64,000 bases of DNA, from NCBI GenBank assembly GCA_022478985.1, contig JAKSZP010009599.1, positions 20,773-84,772 on the forward strand. The letters are read 5' to 3'. This DNA is from Massospora cicadina. Taxonomy: Eukaryota > Entomophthoromycota > Entomophthoromycetes > Entomophthorales > Entomophthoraceae. Positions 48,901 to 59,624 of this stretch are shown piece by piece. A program made the translations under genes and the position numbers. Each line of letters opens with the position of its first letter. The first letter of the stretch is position 1. The notes beneath the pieces were generated by a model. It was not told where the DNA came from. It was given only the letters and a program-made list of their open reading frames with translations, and searched no databases.

Positions 48901-49262
48901 GTTCTATCAGAAAACAATGTCAAATATGCTGTGGCGTTTTCTACACTCCTCATACAGGACATGGAATCGAACTGGTCCCAACTTACAGCACAAGAGTTGC
49001 CAGCAATACGCAGAGCTGTTAGACACCCACCTCCACTGCTTCTTTACTTCCCCCTCATAGCACCTTTCTGAAGCAAGCCTTGCAAACTCCTGCAAGCAGA
49101 ACCCAAATAGCGCACCCAGTTCAGGACTTCATGTTCAGACTTTCACTCCCCAATTGCTCTCAATCATTAAGGGTCCTAGCATTTGGCGTAGTGATATGGA
49201 CGTTTCATAATTATATCTTCGCGCCACTTTTAAGTTCACTCCGTGGACGCTGCCTCATATGA
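45950..49262 (+). pseudogene. LINE5 ORF2 (endonuclease and reverse transcriptase), broken
   Basis: Endonuclease traces: FILAKLSTPELSFYVASIYLPNAG near 46185-46255 and SRIDIALVGPLL near 46515-46550. RT: LKAPGLDGIPFEVF near 47300-47345, KKAYDRVNWKYLDASL near 47665-47715, GGPMSPILFNIALDPRLALL near 47840-47905, each in a different frame. The C-terminal part includes a CQQYAELLDTHLHC remnant of the Cys/His knuckle near 49000-49045 and a VIWTFHNYI stretch near 49185-49215 that matches AMWTIHMIV of LINE3. Catalytic FADD is not readable. Confidence 0.8.
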
Positions 49263-49496
49263 TCACTCACTTTCATGTTCATTTCAAGATGGCTCTGAGA
49301 GTATTTAACATGTCGCCTTGGGTCAATAGGTCAGTTAGAGTGGATTCCTGGCTCTTGCAAAGCTTTCCCCAACCTTTCTTGACACCTCCGCTTACCCCTG
49401 CCTTCTCCTAAAGCTCTTAGGGGCTCAGGCGTAATTAAATAAAGATCAATATATCTCCCTTTAGGTTGAGACCACCTAGTGCTAAAAAAATGTAAG

Positions 49497-50023
49497 AACA
49501 GTTTACTTCAATCAAGTGGCGGACGTCCACTATATTTTGAAACTCTAAATTATATACCTGATTATAGATCATCCGTTTTTCTTGTGTATTAGTATAATGG
49601 TGGAGTTCCTTGTTATGGTTATAGTAAATGAATGATATTACAAAGCACTGGTTGTATAAATAGCATTATATATTGATATAAATTGGCATTTGAACTATAT
49701 GAAACTGGGATAACATTTTAATCATATAGGTTCACGAGAGTCCTGTCCATGGCGGATGACCTTTTGTGACTGGCTTTTTCTTCTGGAATAATGACTTCAT
49801 GAAGTAAGTCTTGAACTTTTTATTGGAAACCCTTTTAGATGATGAAATTTGGGAATTTTCCTTGGATTTTTATTAAACTTACTCAATTGTGAAGATGGGC
49901 GTACTTCACATGCAATCACCTTCTTCACCATTTCTACTGTGCGCCTAGCAGGCTATACTATTAATAAGGTTAGCTTTCATGGTGCAATCAATCTAATGCT
50001 GATATTGTTAAGCATCAGTTGAT
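49497..50023 (-). pseudogene. gag: gag of Ty3 element F, N-terminal part
   Basis: On the minus strand this matches the start of gag in element A at the DNA level (GGACAG...GAACCT.TATGA, CATTTACT, GGAACTCCACCAT.AT, CAGGTATATAATT; compare 9725-9925). This shows that the 5' end of F lies here, right of LINE5. Confidence 0.78.
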
Positions 50024-50042
50024 TCTCTGTAGTGAGTAATAG
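50024..50042 (-). promoter_or_regulatory. Primer binding site of element F
   Basis: On the minus strand the sequence after the LTR reads ...TTACTCACTACAGAGAATC, matching TGCTCACTACAGAGGATC of element E except at its first bases. Confidence 0.65.
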
Positions 50043-50044
50043 CC

Positions 50045-50304
50045 TGTTGGTCTTCTGTTTTATGTGGTTTAATGGCGATATATTAAAAGGCATGACAGTC
50101 AATATTTGAAGCAGTTTAAGACTCACAACAATTTTATTATCTATTATAAGGGTGCCAAGTCATGCTTAGGTCCCATCATCAAGAGTATCCATCTTTTGTT
50201 AAGTATGGCAAAAGGGACTTAAAAATCAAGATCCAAAAGAGGTATAGAATTATTAACGTACTTTGTTGTAGTATAGGATAGGGGTATCTATATGTTATAT
50301 TATT
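50045..50304 (-). repeat. 5' LTR of element F, 3' part only
   Basis: Aligns in inverted orientation with the last ~260 bp of the A LTR (GGCATGACAGTCAATA, AGAGTATCCATCTT.TGTTAAGTATG, AGAATTA..). It breaks off near 50304, where the 3' tail of LINE4 begins. The first ~500 bp of this LTR would lie beyond the right end of the window if LINE4 is an insertion. Confidence 0.72.
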
Positions 50305-50476
50305 TATTTGGGGAAGGTCGGCCTGGGGATGTACACTTACAATATAGTGAGGATAAATAATAATTAACTGTGAGTAACTGAGGACGCCCCAGAGGGTTCA
50401 TAGCCCCTCTTATTGTCTCCAGGACCACCTAGTTTAGGATGATAATGGCGGTTTAAGCTGACTTATCCTTGGATGC

Positions 50477-51191
50477 TGTCAGACATTCTCCTTCTCAACT
50501 TTCAAAAAAGAATGTTGGAGGTAAAATTGCCCCCAAATCCACTACTACGATTGGCCAATTACATGTCTAATCTTCTAACAATACTGTGGTTAATAAGGAT
50601 TCAGTACCATCGGCCAAAAGACCCTGGTGGATTCTTGGTGGAACCCTACCCATCAGGAAAGCATGTTTTATAATCAAAATCAGCGTAATAAGGTAAAAAC
50701 TGGTAGTTGGAATGCTCTGACTCCTCTGCCAAATTGGAGGCATCTACCACATGGATCCCCCTCAGCTGCATCCCGTTCCATACCACTTCCTAAGTGGGGA
50801 CCCCCCCTTTTGTAGGCGTGGCGGAGGTCCCCCAAGGTGTGAAGATTTTACCTGCCAGTGATTAAGTGCAATTTATCAAATCATTACCTCATGGGTTTGT
50901 TCTACCCCAGAATATTTTCCCTCGTTCTGATAGGCTGAACCTATCTTTCCTAATTTGGATGACTAAGCTTTTTGATACTATAGCTCTAAATCCCCATGGC
51001 CCCAATATTTGAACTAGTTTAAGTATGAAATACTAGCATCAAATAGGGGCTTTTTCTGGCTTGTCTCACACAAATATTAGAAAGATAAAAAACTTTAACA
51101 AAAGCATTTATTATTACTTTTATTATTTGTTTTAAAAGTAAGTTTTATATATTATGAGAAATATTTGTGGCATCCATTGGCGGATCCCACA
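50477..51191 (+). repeat. 5' LTR of element E
   Basis: 715 bp, partner of 57262-57970. Differences include single substitutions and small gaps, for example near 50720-50750 and 51040-51055. Confidence 0.95.
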
Positions 51192-51194
51192 AAC

Positions 51195-51212
51195 TGGTGC
51201 TCACTACAGAGG
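51195..51212 (+). promoter_or_regulatory. Primer binding site of element E
   Basis: TGGTGCTCACTACAGAGG, three bases after the LTR end. This is the clearest example of the site shared by all Ty3 elements in the window. Confidence 0.8.
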
Positions 51213-51228
51213 ATCACCCTGTATACTT

Positions 51229-53390
51229 TGATAAAGTATTAAAGCAGTGGAGAGTGTCACCTGCTGGGTGCAAAATGGAGAAGGAGTTGAAAGTGATGAT
51301 CGGATGGACAGCCCTACCACTTTGACGTTTGGAGAAGAACGATTTGAGCACATATTGATACCTGAATCTCGCCGCATCACCTGGACGGCCACCAAAGCTG
51401 TGAGAGACCTTACCCATGGCATCCTTAACCCTGGTGACATTGCATCCCGCGAATGAGCGTCATTGGTAGAGGAATGCCACTTATTTCTCTATGAGACTAG
51501 TGTCCTCCCAGAGACCTACAGCCAGCTCACAAATTTGACCACCTACGTACGCAAGTTTGCTCACCCCACCTTGGTCCATATGATGCATCTCTTAGCTGGC
51601 CATCACAAAGAGCTACATTGACACCTAGATAATCATGCAGCTCTGAATTTAGCCTATGATAAGTTGTACCAACTGACCTCTGAACACCTTGGCGCAGTTA
51701 GATCTGGTGTGGAAGCTAATCGCAACTTCATCACTCAGCTGCATGATTGACTTGCTACCAAGGACACTGGGATTGTGAAGTATGTCGAGGAGACCATGAA
51801 GATCTTTAGGAATGAACTGAACGCTTCCACCGCTAGCACTCGCTCATTGCTAGAGGAGTTTGCTAAAGAACTTGTAAAGCACAATGACAAATGCACCGGG
51901 ACCTTTTAGCCCCCATCTCCATCCCTCAAGTTGATTATGAACAGCGTGTGGCTGTGGTGGAGCGACAGTTAATACAGGCCTTTTCACGTGTTGATGAGAT
52001 CGAACGCCATCTGCTGCTTGAACTATCTAGCGCCACCTCCATCCTTGCAGCCAAGGTTTCTCAGCTAGAAAAGGATCTGGCTCTCAAAGCTTCATTTGAA
52101 AATACCAAATATTTGGCGCGTCGCCTGAATGAATGTGAAACCGAAGCAAAAGTGATAAAAGCTTCGCTGGAAAGCCCTGTGCTGTTGAAGGAAGTATTTA
52201 GTCAAATAACACAGGTTGAGCGGAAGTATGAGAAGACCAAGGATGGAGTACAAGGCTCAAGATCACACCCTTGTGATGATGAAGGATGTAAACAAATGAA
52301 AGAAGCTCTGAAGAAACGCGTGGAGGCCGTGGAAGCTGCTCAAATAGCCCTAAGCTCGCTGGTATCACAACTCCGCTTCTAAATCAATGCTTTGGAGAGC
52401 CGAGTAAGATCTCAAAACTCACAAACTGGGGATCTAAGCTCGACTGAGACTATGTGAATCTGGGCCCCAAGAAGCCCTCTCCAAAAATGAAAACCTGGCT
52501 CGAAGGCATGCAAGACCAGTTTGATCACCTTTTGCACACCTTTGACCAGTTAAACTATCGCTCTGAAACCCTGGAAACAGAAGCTCCAGCTATTCATACC
52601 CTTACAGGGGGTGACTTCAGTTCATTCAAACCGACGTTCAAAGACAAGTTTATCCCCAGCAAGGGCAGCATTGCTTCGTTTTTATATGTTTACAAAGCAG
52701 CAATGTAAGGGGTGACTGATTGTTAGAAGGCCAAACATATTCTTTTCTGTTTGGGCTGCATGGCACAGGAGGTGACGGTCCCACATATGGATGCTCTTCG
52801 CACCTAGTCAAGGTTAAAGAGGCCCTCATAAACACGTTTAGCTCATTACAGGCTTTAAGCATGAAAAAGCAAGCCTTTATGCGTATGAGTATCTAAAAAG
52901 GAGAGTCAGTGGTCACCTTTGCGGAACAATTCTATATGGAAGCACAGACGTTGTTAACTTCAAAGATGTTGACCTTGGATGACGCTGTAGCTGCTGTTTT
53001 GACTAAAGTGGCATCTCACCCTCCTTTGGCGATGCACATCACCTCAGTTAAACGCTATTTCCATACCGTTCAAGATATCAAGGAGACGTTACTAGATGTC
53101 GCTGACTTCCATAAGCCTGAAGTTTCTCGCAAAGCAGTATCCCGCCCTCGCGTTTTAGCCATTGAGGATCCAAAGTTCAAGCCTCGGGTCCTGGCTATTG
53201 AGGACAAGAAGGAGCCTCTTCAGATAATAGGCCCTGTGGAGCAAAAACCCAAAGCGAAACATCCTGAACGCCCTCAGTGTGAATAATGCTACAAGTTCAG
53301 ACACAAGGAGGCTGTGTACTGGAAAAAGAAAGCTGAAGTGGAGGAACAGGAGCAGGGAAAAGTAATGTTGGCGTAGGGAGAGGCACACCT
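51229..53390 (+). pseudogene. gag: gag of Ty3 element E, broken
   Basis: The first frame (51247-51456) closes at a TGA. A following frame holds AYDKLYQLTSEHLG and GIVKYVEETMKI (51650-51810). The frame at 51891-52382 is a 163-codon, strongly helical and coiled-coil-like segment (VVERQLIQAFSRVDEIERHL). The capsid part with TFAEQFYMEAQTLL runs from 52909. The nucleocapsid knuckle near 53276-53320 is damaged: CE-stop-C...H...Y keeps the CX2CX4HX4 spacing but has a stop and loses the last Cys. Confidence 0.85.
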
Positions 53391-53479
53391 ATTGCTGATG
53401 AATCTCATGTGCCTGACTCATTTAAACAACTTATGCCAATACCTCGTGTTACCAATACCCCTAGGGATGATTCTGAGGG

Positions 53480-56400
53480 GGTACAAATGAGGTTGGCTAT
53501 TTTGTCATAGGAGTACCCACTGAAGTGGAAATCCCCAATTGCTTGAACGCTGGAGGAGTAGATGAGGCCACCATACCTGAAGAGATGTATCTCCACCAAG
53601 TTCTATGGGAGCCAGCCATTATTGACACTGCCTGCGATGCAGATGAGGTCTTGTTTAACCTTATTTGCCCTCTCCAGAATGGCCATACCATGCATTCTAT
53701 CCTGGAAAATTACCCCGAGACCACGCGCAAATTAACCTCCGTTTTTCATCTCAAGGAGGTCTTGGCACTATCGCCCTATTTTTTTAGGATACTTACAAAG
53801 GTCAAAGTGGTTATTCAAAAAATTTGGGTGATGGCCATCCTAGATACAGGCTCCCCAGTGAACGTAATCTCCTCCAAGTTGATGAAAAAAATCAAACTTG
53901 CGCCTGACTTGGAGTACAACCAAGAATTTGGAACCGCCAGCCCCTAAAACAAACAAGCACTTGGCGCTTACTTGTCCCCTCCCATTCAATTGGGAAGCTT
54001 ATTCTATCAGCCCCCGCAGTGGCTTTGGATAACAACGCCTAAAATATGCTCATAGGTAATCAGTTTATGATTGAATATAAGGTATTATCAGTATGAAGCA
54101 GGGGTTCCTGTCATTGCTCAATTATGAAGTCCCTTAGTTCTAGCCAATAAAGAACCCAGCAAGAATGAATACTCTTGCATGGTTGAGTACCCGCTTTCCG
54201 CTTTACCTATACACTATACCATCTCTGGGCGAAATGCAAAGAAATTGCCTGATTCAGTGGATGCTATCGAAGGTATTCCGTTTTATGCAGCTGATGAGGT
54301 GGTGATTAAGCCGGGTGAACAACGAGTGATAGACATGAAAATCACTCTTAAAATCCCTCACCACTGTTTACTACACCTCTTAAGCATTGAGGGTGTTAGC
54401 CCTTTTGAGCCTTGGGTATTGCCCGGAATTTTAGACCCAGCCTACCAGAGGCCTATTACTCTACTGTTAGAAAACCTCACCAAAAAGGACATAATTGTAA
54501 GAAAGCACCAGGAGGTAGGCCGAGGGTTTTTACTCCCTGTGGTGGAAGTTGATCGAATCCACTCCATTAGCTTGATGGCAGATTTAGGCCTGCCCGCAGA
54601 TAGCCTGGTATGTACCTTACCAAACGTCCATATCTTGGATGAGCTGACCTCAGATGAGTTGGAGGAAGTGCATACTCTCCTGGATGAGTATAATGATATA
54701 TTCTCAAAGTTGGACAATAATTATGCCACATGAAGGGCTGGTGCCACTCCATCAATGTGGGTGATGCCCATCCCATTAGGTCAAAACCTTACCGTAAGTC
54801 AAAGGTGGAGGAACAGCAGATGAGGACGGAACTCACGCAGTTATTAAACGCTGGGTTTGAGTTCCCTCGCAAAGCCCTTGGTCCTCCCCCCTTTTGCTAA
54901 TTAAGAAGAAAAACGGAGGTCACCGCATAGTTATGGACAATCACAGGTTAAATAATCTTACGAAAAAGGACAGCTGTCCTATCCCACGCATTGATGACGC
55001 CCTAGCCCAGCTTTCAGGCTAAACTTTTTTCTGCCATGGACTTGGCTAGTGGCTATTGGCAAATGGATCTTTCTCCCCAAGACCAGGAGAAATGCGCGTT
55101 AATATGCAGTGAAGGTCTTTTCCAACCCACGCGATTACCCCAAGGGTTGTGCAACGCACCTGCCTCTTTCCAGCGTGCAATGGATCACATTTTACAGGAT
55201 CTTAAGTTAACCTGCGTCATCATCTATCTTGATGACATTACCGTATTCTTGAATTCCTTTAACGAACACCTTGATCACTGAAGGAGGTGTTTCAACGCTT
55301 ACAAAACTTAAATATCAAGTTAAAACCTTCGAAGTGTACCTTTTTTCAAAGGAAATTAGACTTCCTTGGACATGCCATTTCTTGAGAGGGTATCCAACCC
55401 ATACAAGATAAGGTTGAAGCGATTGCCAGAATGCCTTTACAAAAATCTATGGGATATACAGGTATTTCTAGGGATGATGGGGTATTACCATCAGTTCATC
55501 CCTAAGTTCTCGCAACTCATCGAGCCCCTTGTTCACTTACTGAAGAAGAATATCCCTTTTCAATGGGGTGGGAACAGAAGGCTGCTTTTGAAACAATGAA
55601 GCTACTGTTACAAAAACAGCCTATCCTTAGGCATCCTGATTATGGAAAACCGTTTATTTTTTTACAGACGCCTCAGACTACGCCGTTGGGGCCATCCTAG
55701 CCCAACTGGATGAAAAAGGGGTATATCATCCTCTCTCATATTTTAATAAGATGCTATCAAAGGCAGAACGCAACTATAGTGTTACCAAGAAGGATTGTCT
55801 TGACATCCTACTAGCAGTGAAATATTACCGCCCTTTCTTGTATGGGACCTCTTTCACTGTTTTTACAGACCACACGTCTTTAAAATGGTTGCAAAACATG
55901 AAGGACCCTATGGGGCGATTAGCTCGCTGGGCTCTAAAGCACCAGCATTATGACATGAAGATCAAACACCGCGCTGGAACCTGTCACATAAATGTTGATG
56001 GGTTAACTTGGCTGCCCATCCTCCACTTAGATAACAGTGAGGCGGAGCAGCTGTATGATCTTTTAATGTCCCTGAATGACTGGGAGGATGAGGATGAGCC
56101 CGTACAGAGGATATTGGCCTGGCACTCCCATAACACTAAAGTAGAAAACGGGAAGTTGTATAAACAAGTAGGGGCGAAGTGGTTGCCTTACCTTCAGCCC
56201 TCAGAACATGTACCTGTTATCCTAGAAGCTCATTCAACCTTAGGCCATGGAGGAGCAAAGAAAACCTATGAGTGGATTAAGGATTGGTACTTTTGGGAGG
56301 GAATCATGGAAGCCATTGTTGAAGTCTTGGATGCTTGCCTTACGTGTAAGAAGCAGTCTCAGTTCAAGACTAGATACCAATATCAGCCAACTACCCCACA

Positions 56401-57290
56401 ACAGCCATTCCATACCATAAGCTTGGATGTAGTAGGTCCACTTCCTTAGACCACAGGTGGAAACAGATATATCTTGGTAGGTATTGACCACTTCACGAAG
56501 TGGGTTGAAGCTGTGGCGCTTCCAGCCCAAACTGCTTAGGCCACTGCCACCTTTCTCCATCAAAATATTTTCACTCAACATGGATACCTCAAGTACTACT
56601 CTGCGACAATGGAAAAAACTTCACCTCCAGAGTAGTCAAAATCTTGGCTACCTCCATGGGAGCCCAGAAACTATTCTCAGCTCCATATAACCCATCGACC
56701 AATGGTACAGTGGAGTGAGCAAATGGCACTTTGGTTTCCATCATACGGAAAATGGCCTCGTTTGATCCTCTTCAATGGGATCATTATCTCCCTAGTGCTC
56801 TTATGGCTTACCGGATTAGCTATCACCAGATTCTGAAAATGTCCCTTTCCAAGTTTTGTATGGCAGGAAACCAGGCATACCTGCCCTTCTAGCTAAGGAT
56901 CTCATCTCTAGTTAAAAATAACCTGAGAAAGCCATGCAAAGGTTAGCAAACTGCATTATTCAGCTTTAATCAGAGGCTATGACCAACCTAGCTAAAACGG
57001 TCACTAAAGAAGGCCAAGCTGCCAATGAGCTTCAGGCTCCCCTACCTTCATTCCAAGTGTCAGATATGGTCTTATATTACCACAATTGCATAACTCCTCG
57101 AAGTGGCAAACTTGGATCAATCTGGGAGGGGCCATTTACCATCACATATAAGATAGGAAATGAGTATTCTATCAAGTCTTTGGCTACAGGAGTTACCATA
57201 AACAGGGTACATGGCCGCTTCCTATGGCCCTACACTCCCTCAACATTCTTGAGGGGGGCAATGTCGGACATTCTCCTTCTCAACTTTTGA
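53480..57290 (+). pseudogene. pol: pol of Ty3 element E (protease, RT, RNase H, integrase), broken
   Basis: Protease with intact AILDTGSPVNVISS near 53835-53880. RT near 54780-55300: MDLASGYWQMDL, RLPQGLCNAPASFQRAMDHI, and an intact IIYLDDITVF (about 55219-55248). RNase H near 55665-56030, DASDYAVGAILAQLDEKG in one frame and FTDHTSLKWLQNMKD in the next. Integrase: HH-CC finger (HSTLGHGGAKKTYEWIKD... CLTCKK, 56230-56350), core with SLDVVGPLP before a TAG at 56447-56449, NGKNFTSRVVKIL in a shifted frame, and a C-terminal GPFTI module (56979-57290). No chromodomain is visible. Few lesions compared with A, B or F. Confidence 0.92.
57247..57261 (+). promoter_or_regulatory. Polypurine tract of element E
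   Basis: GAGGGGGGCAA directly before the 3' LTR start at 57262. It also overlaps the end of the integrase frame. Confidence 0.8.
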
Positions 57291-57970
57291 AAAAGTATGT
57301 TGGAGGTAAAAATGCCTCCAAATCCACTACTACGATTGGCCAATTACATGTCCAATCTTCTAAAAATACTATGGTTAATGAGGATATGAGTACCATCGGC
57401 CAAAAGACCCTGGCAGATTCTTGGTGGAACCCTACCCATCAGGAAAACATGTTTTATAATCAAAATCAGCATATTAAGGTAAAAACTGGTATTTGGATTG
57501 CTCCGACTCCTTGGTTGATTTCAGGGCGTCCAGCACATGGATCCCTCTCAGCTGCATCTCATTCCATGCCACTTCCTAAGTGGGGACCCCCCTTTTGTAG
57601 GCGTAGCGGAGGTTCCCCAAGGTGTGAAGATTTTACCCGCTGGTGATTGGGTGCAATTTATCAAATCATTACCTCATGGGTTTGTTCTACCCCAGAATAT
57701 TTTCCCTCGTTTTGATAGGCTGAAGCCTATCTTTCCTAATTTGGATGACTAAGCTTTCCAATACTATAGCTCAAATCCCCATAGCCCCAATATTTGAACT
57801 AGTTTAAATATGAAATACTAGTATCAAATAGTGGATTTTTTTGTCCCACACAAATATTAAAAAGATAAAAAACTTTAACAAAAGCGTTTATTATTACTTT
57901 TATTTTTATTTTAAAAGTAAGATTTTATATTTTTGAAAAATATTTGTGGCATCCATCAGCGGATACCACA
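57262..57970 (+). repeat. 3' LTR of element E
   Basis: 709 bp, starts TGTCGGACATTCTCC and ends ATACCACA, followed by the GATGC duplication. Confidence 0.95.
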
Positions 57971-58212
57971 GATGCAGCATGAGTGAAGGAATGAGTCAAT
58001 ATTTAGAAAACATATGGGGAACCATAAATTGATTGTTCTTCTGTTGTGTGGGGTAATGTTTCCAAACAACCATGCTTGGAAATGTTCCAAAATATGGTAG
58101 GGAAAATGATTGATGTTTTGACTTTTCTCTCTTGTTGCAAACACTTTTGCAACTTATTCATTTCTGTCTGAATCTAGTTTGATAATCTCACAGAGGAGAT
58201 TAGTCTGCGCCC

Positions 58213-59415
58213 ATGTCAGGGAGCAGTTGGGCAAGTAAGGTAAGGGGCACAGGTGGTAGGCCCATGACCTCAAACATTCAAAAACGCCCTGGAGAAACTG
58301 GCAGATTAGACAAAAATAAAAAACTAACAATTACTATTTCTCCGGAAATTCTTGCTTGGCAGGCGCGATGTAACCAGTACATCAACACGCCGCACTTTCA
58401 ACCACTCTCATTGGTGGAATATGGAGTCCGGGTGTCCCTGGATTCCACCAAACAGCCCTCTGGGAAAAATTTTGTGGGGATGTGCACACTTTTTCCCAAC
58501 TGCAGTTTACATCGCACCTCATTTCATGTCATGCAGTTGGCTGCATCTCAGTTTTGAAAACAAGGAGGCAACAGATGAAGCTGCTGTGGTGCGCATAGTG
58601 ATTAACTTCCCCAAAGGGCAATGGGTCATCAAAATCAAGCGCACAAGATGGACAAAATCCAACCAAATTTTCTTCACGTTTGACTTTTTGCTCACTACAG
58701 TCAAGCGTGCCATTCTGGAGCAGCACCTGAAAGAGGGTCTCACCATATATGACGAAATACAATCCTTTGAGATGCAATGCTTTACACTGATGCCACACCT
58801 GTGCACTGGCAAAGCCATTGAAGTTTTGACTCCAACTAAGGAGATCATGAAGGACCTAACCCAGATCCCACACTCCACTTATAATAATATCGAAGGGCAT
58901 ACCACCCACCCTTTCCAGATAATTGTAGACAGCGCACCCCCCATCTGCACCCACTGTGATGCGTTTGGCCATAAGGCACATGCATGCCCCACCAAGGAGG
59001 GCATTACATTCCAAGAGCACCCCTTGGTGGCCATGGCCAGCGGGGAGGCTCACTATGAATCAACCACCAGTACCAAAGAGGCTTTCCCATGGGGAGCATA
59101 AGGCTGCTACCTACTAGTAAAGCCTGTATCCCCTCAAGAGCGAAAAAAAGCCAAACAGGCCCGCAGGGCCACAGCCAAGGAAGCGGCCAAAGTCGCCTCT
59201 GCTATCCCACACTCCCAACGCCAGGAGGACATCAAAACCTTCATGGCGGAAGCAACTCAGTAATCCCTCAACTAATCAGATTGGGAGGCCCAAGCCAATT
59301 GGGCCACCCAATCTGAGGATCTGATGGGTGACTTGATCTCACCGGACCTTTGCAACCAAGCTCCAATTGAAACTGACTTGGTCTCCAACCTAACTGAAAA
59401 AAAAATTTTGACCTG
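58213..59415 (+). pseudogene. LINE ORF1 (CCHC RNA-binding protein), copy 3
   Basis: Starts at ATG 58213 (MSGSSWASKVRGTGG). A frameshift near 58490 moves the protein to the frame ending at 59101, which carries CTHCDAFGHKAHAC (CX2CX4HX4C) near 58945-58990. The TAA at 59099-59101 replaces a CAA that copy 2 retains. The frame then continues with a basic region and MGDLISPDLCNQAP near 59325-59360, where copy 2 has a stop after MGD. ORF1 may therefore extend to about 59415 in the ancestral element. Confidence 0.87.
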
Positions 59416-59624
59416 AACGTTAGTGCACTGAACTCATCCACACCGCAAAAAATTTGGTCAACAATGGGGAAACAAAAAGTGAAGAAAAAGCCAACGTGAA
59501 CCTGCCTGCTAAAATCAACAAAACTACTGATAGCGTTGCTGCAAACACCTGCGCCGCTGTGAAGGCCCATGGGGATACAGAGGAGGCTGGTGGGCCTGGG
59601 TGCCCACCCCCTCGCACCTAAGGT

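Larger units (their letters stand above)
43561..49496 (+). mobile_element. LINE5, a second LINE family, inserted in gag of F
   Basis: A plus-strand LINE of about 5.9 kb. AACAGTTTAC occurs on both sides (43551-43560 and 49497-49506), and F gag reads up to each copy, so the whole interval is one insertion. Order: long 5' region with tandem repeats, ORF1 with a CCHC knuckle, ORF2 with endonuclease and RT, and a 3' end closing with GCTAAAAAAATG. Its protein is only distantly similar to LINE1-3, and its 3' end lacks a clear copy of their tail module. Confidence 0.82.
16978..50304 (-). mobile_element. Ty3 element F, oldest host of the nested stack (in four main pieces)
   Basis: F is a minus-strand Ty3 element whose pieces lie at 16978-17166, 26376-29197, 40570-43560 and 49497-50304. 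The pieces read in order as 3' LTR, integrase, RNase H, RT, protease, gag, primer site and 5' LTR when followed from left to right. Between them sit elements B, C and LINE5, and LINE4 cuts its 5' LTR. The gag pieces at 43560 and 49497 join at a 10-bp duplication. Without guests F would be about 7 kb. It belongs to the same family as A. Confidence 0.8.
50477..57970 (+). mobile_element. Ty3-type LTR retrotransposon E, full length
   Basis: 7,494 bp with LTRs at 50477-51191 and 57262-57970 and a perfect 5-bp target duplication GATGC (50472-50476 and 57971-57975). The LTRs begin TGTC.GACATTCTCC and end CCACA. Primer site, gag, protease, RT, RNase H, integrase and purine tract follow in normal order. 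It is the best-preserved Ty3 copy here, yet it carries several stops and frameshifts. The LTRs are very similar by eye but not identical. Confidence 0.95.

Noticed and set aside
57956..58144. Small independent gene on the minus strand (62 codons)
   Set aside because: Its sequence (EHFQAWLFG, WFPICF) is the LINE4 ORF2 C-terminus between the E and LINE3 insertions.
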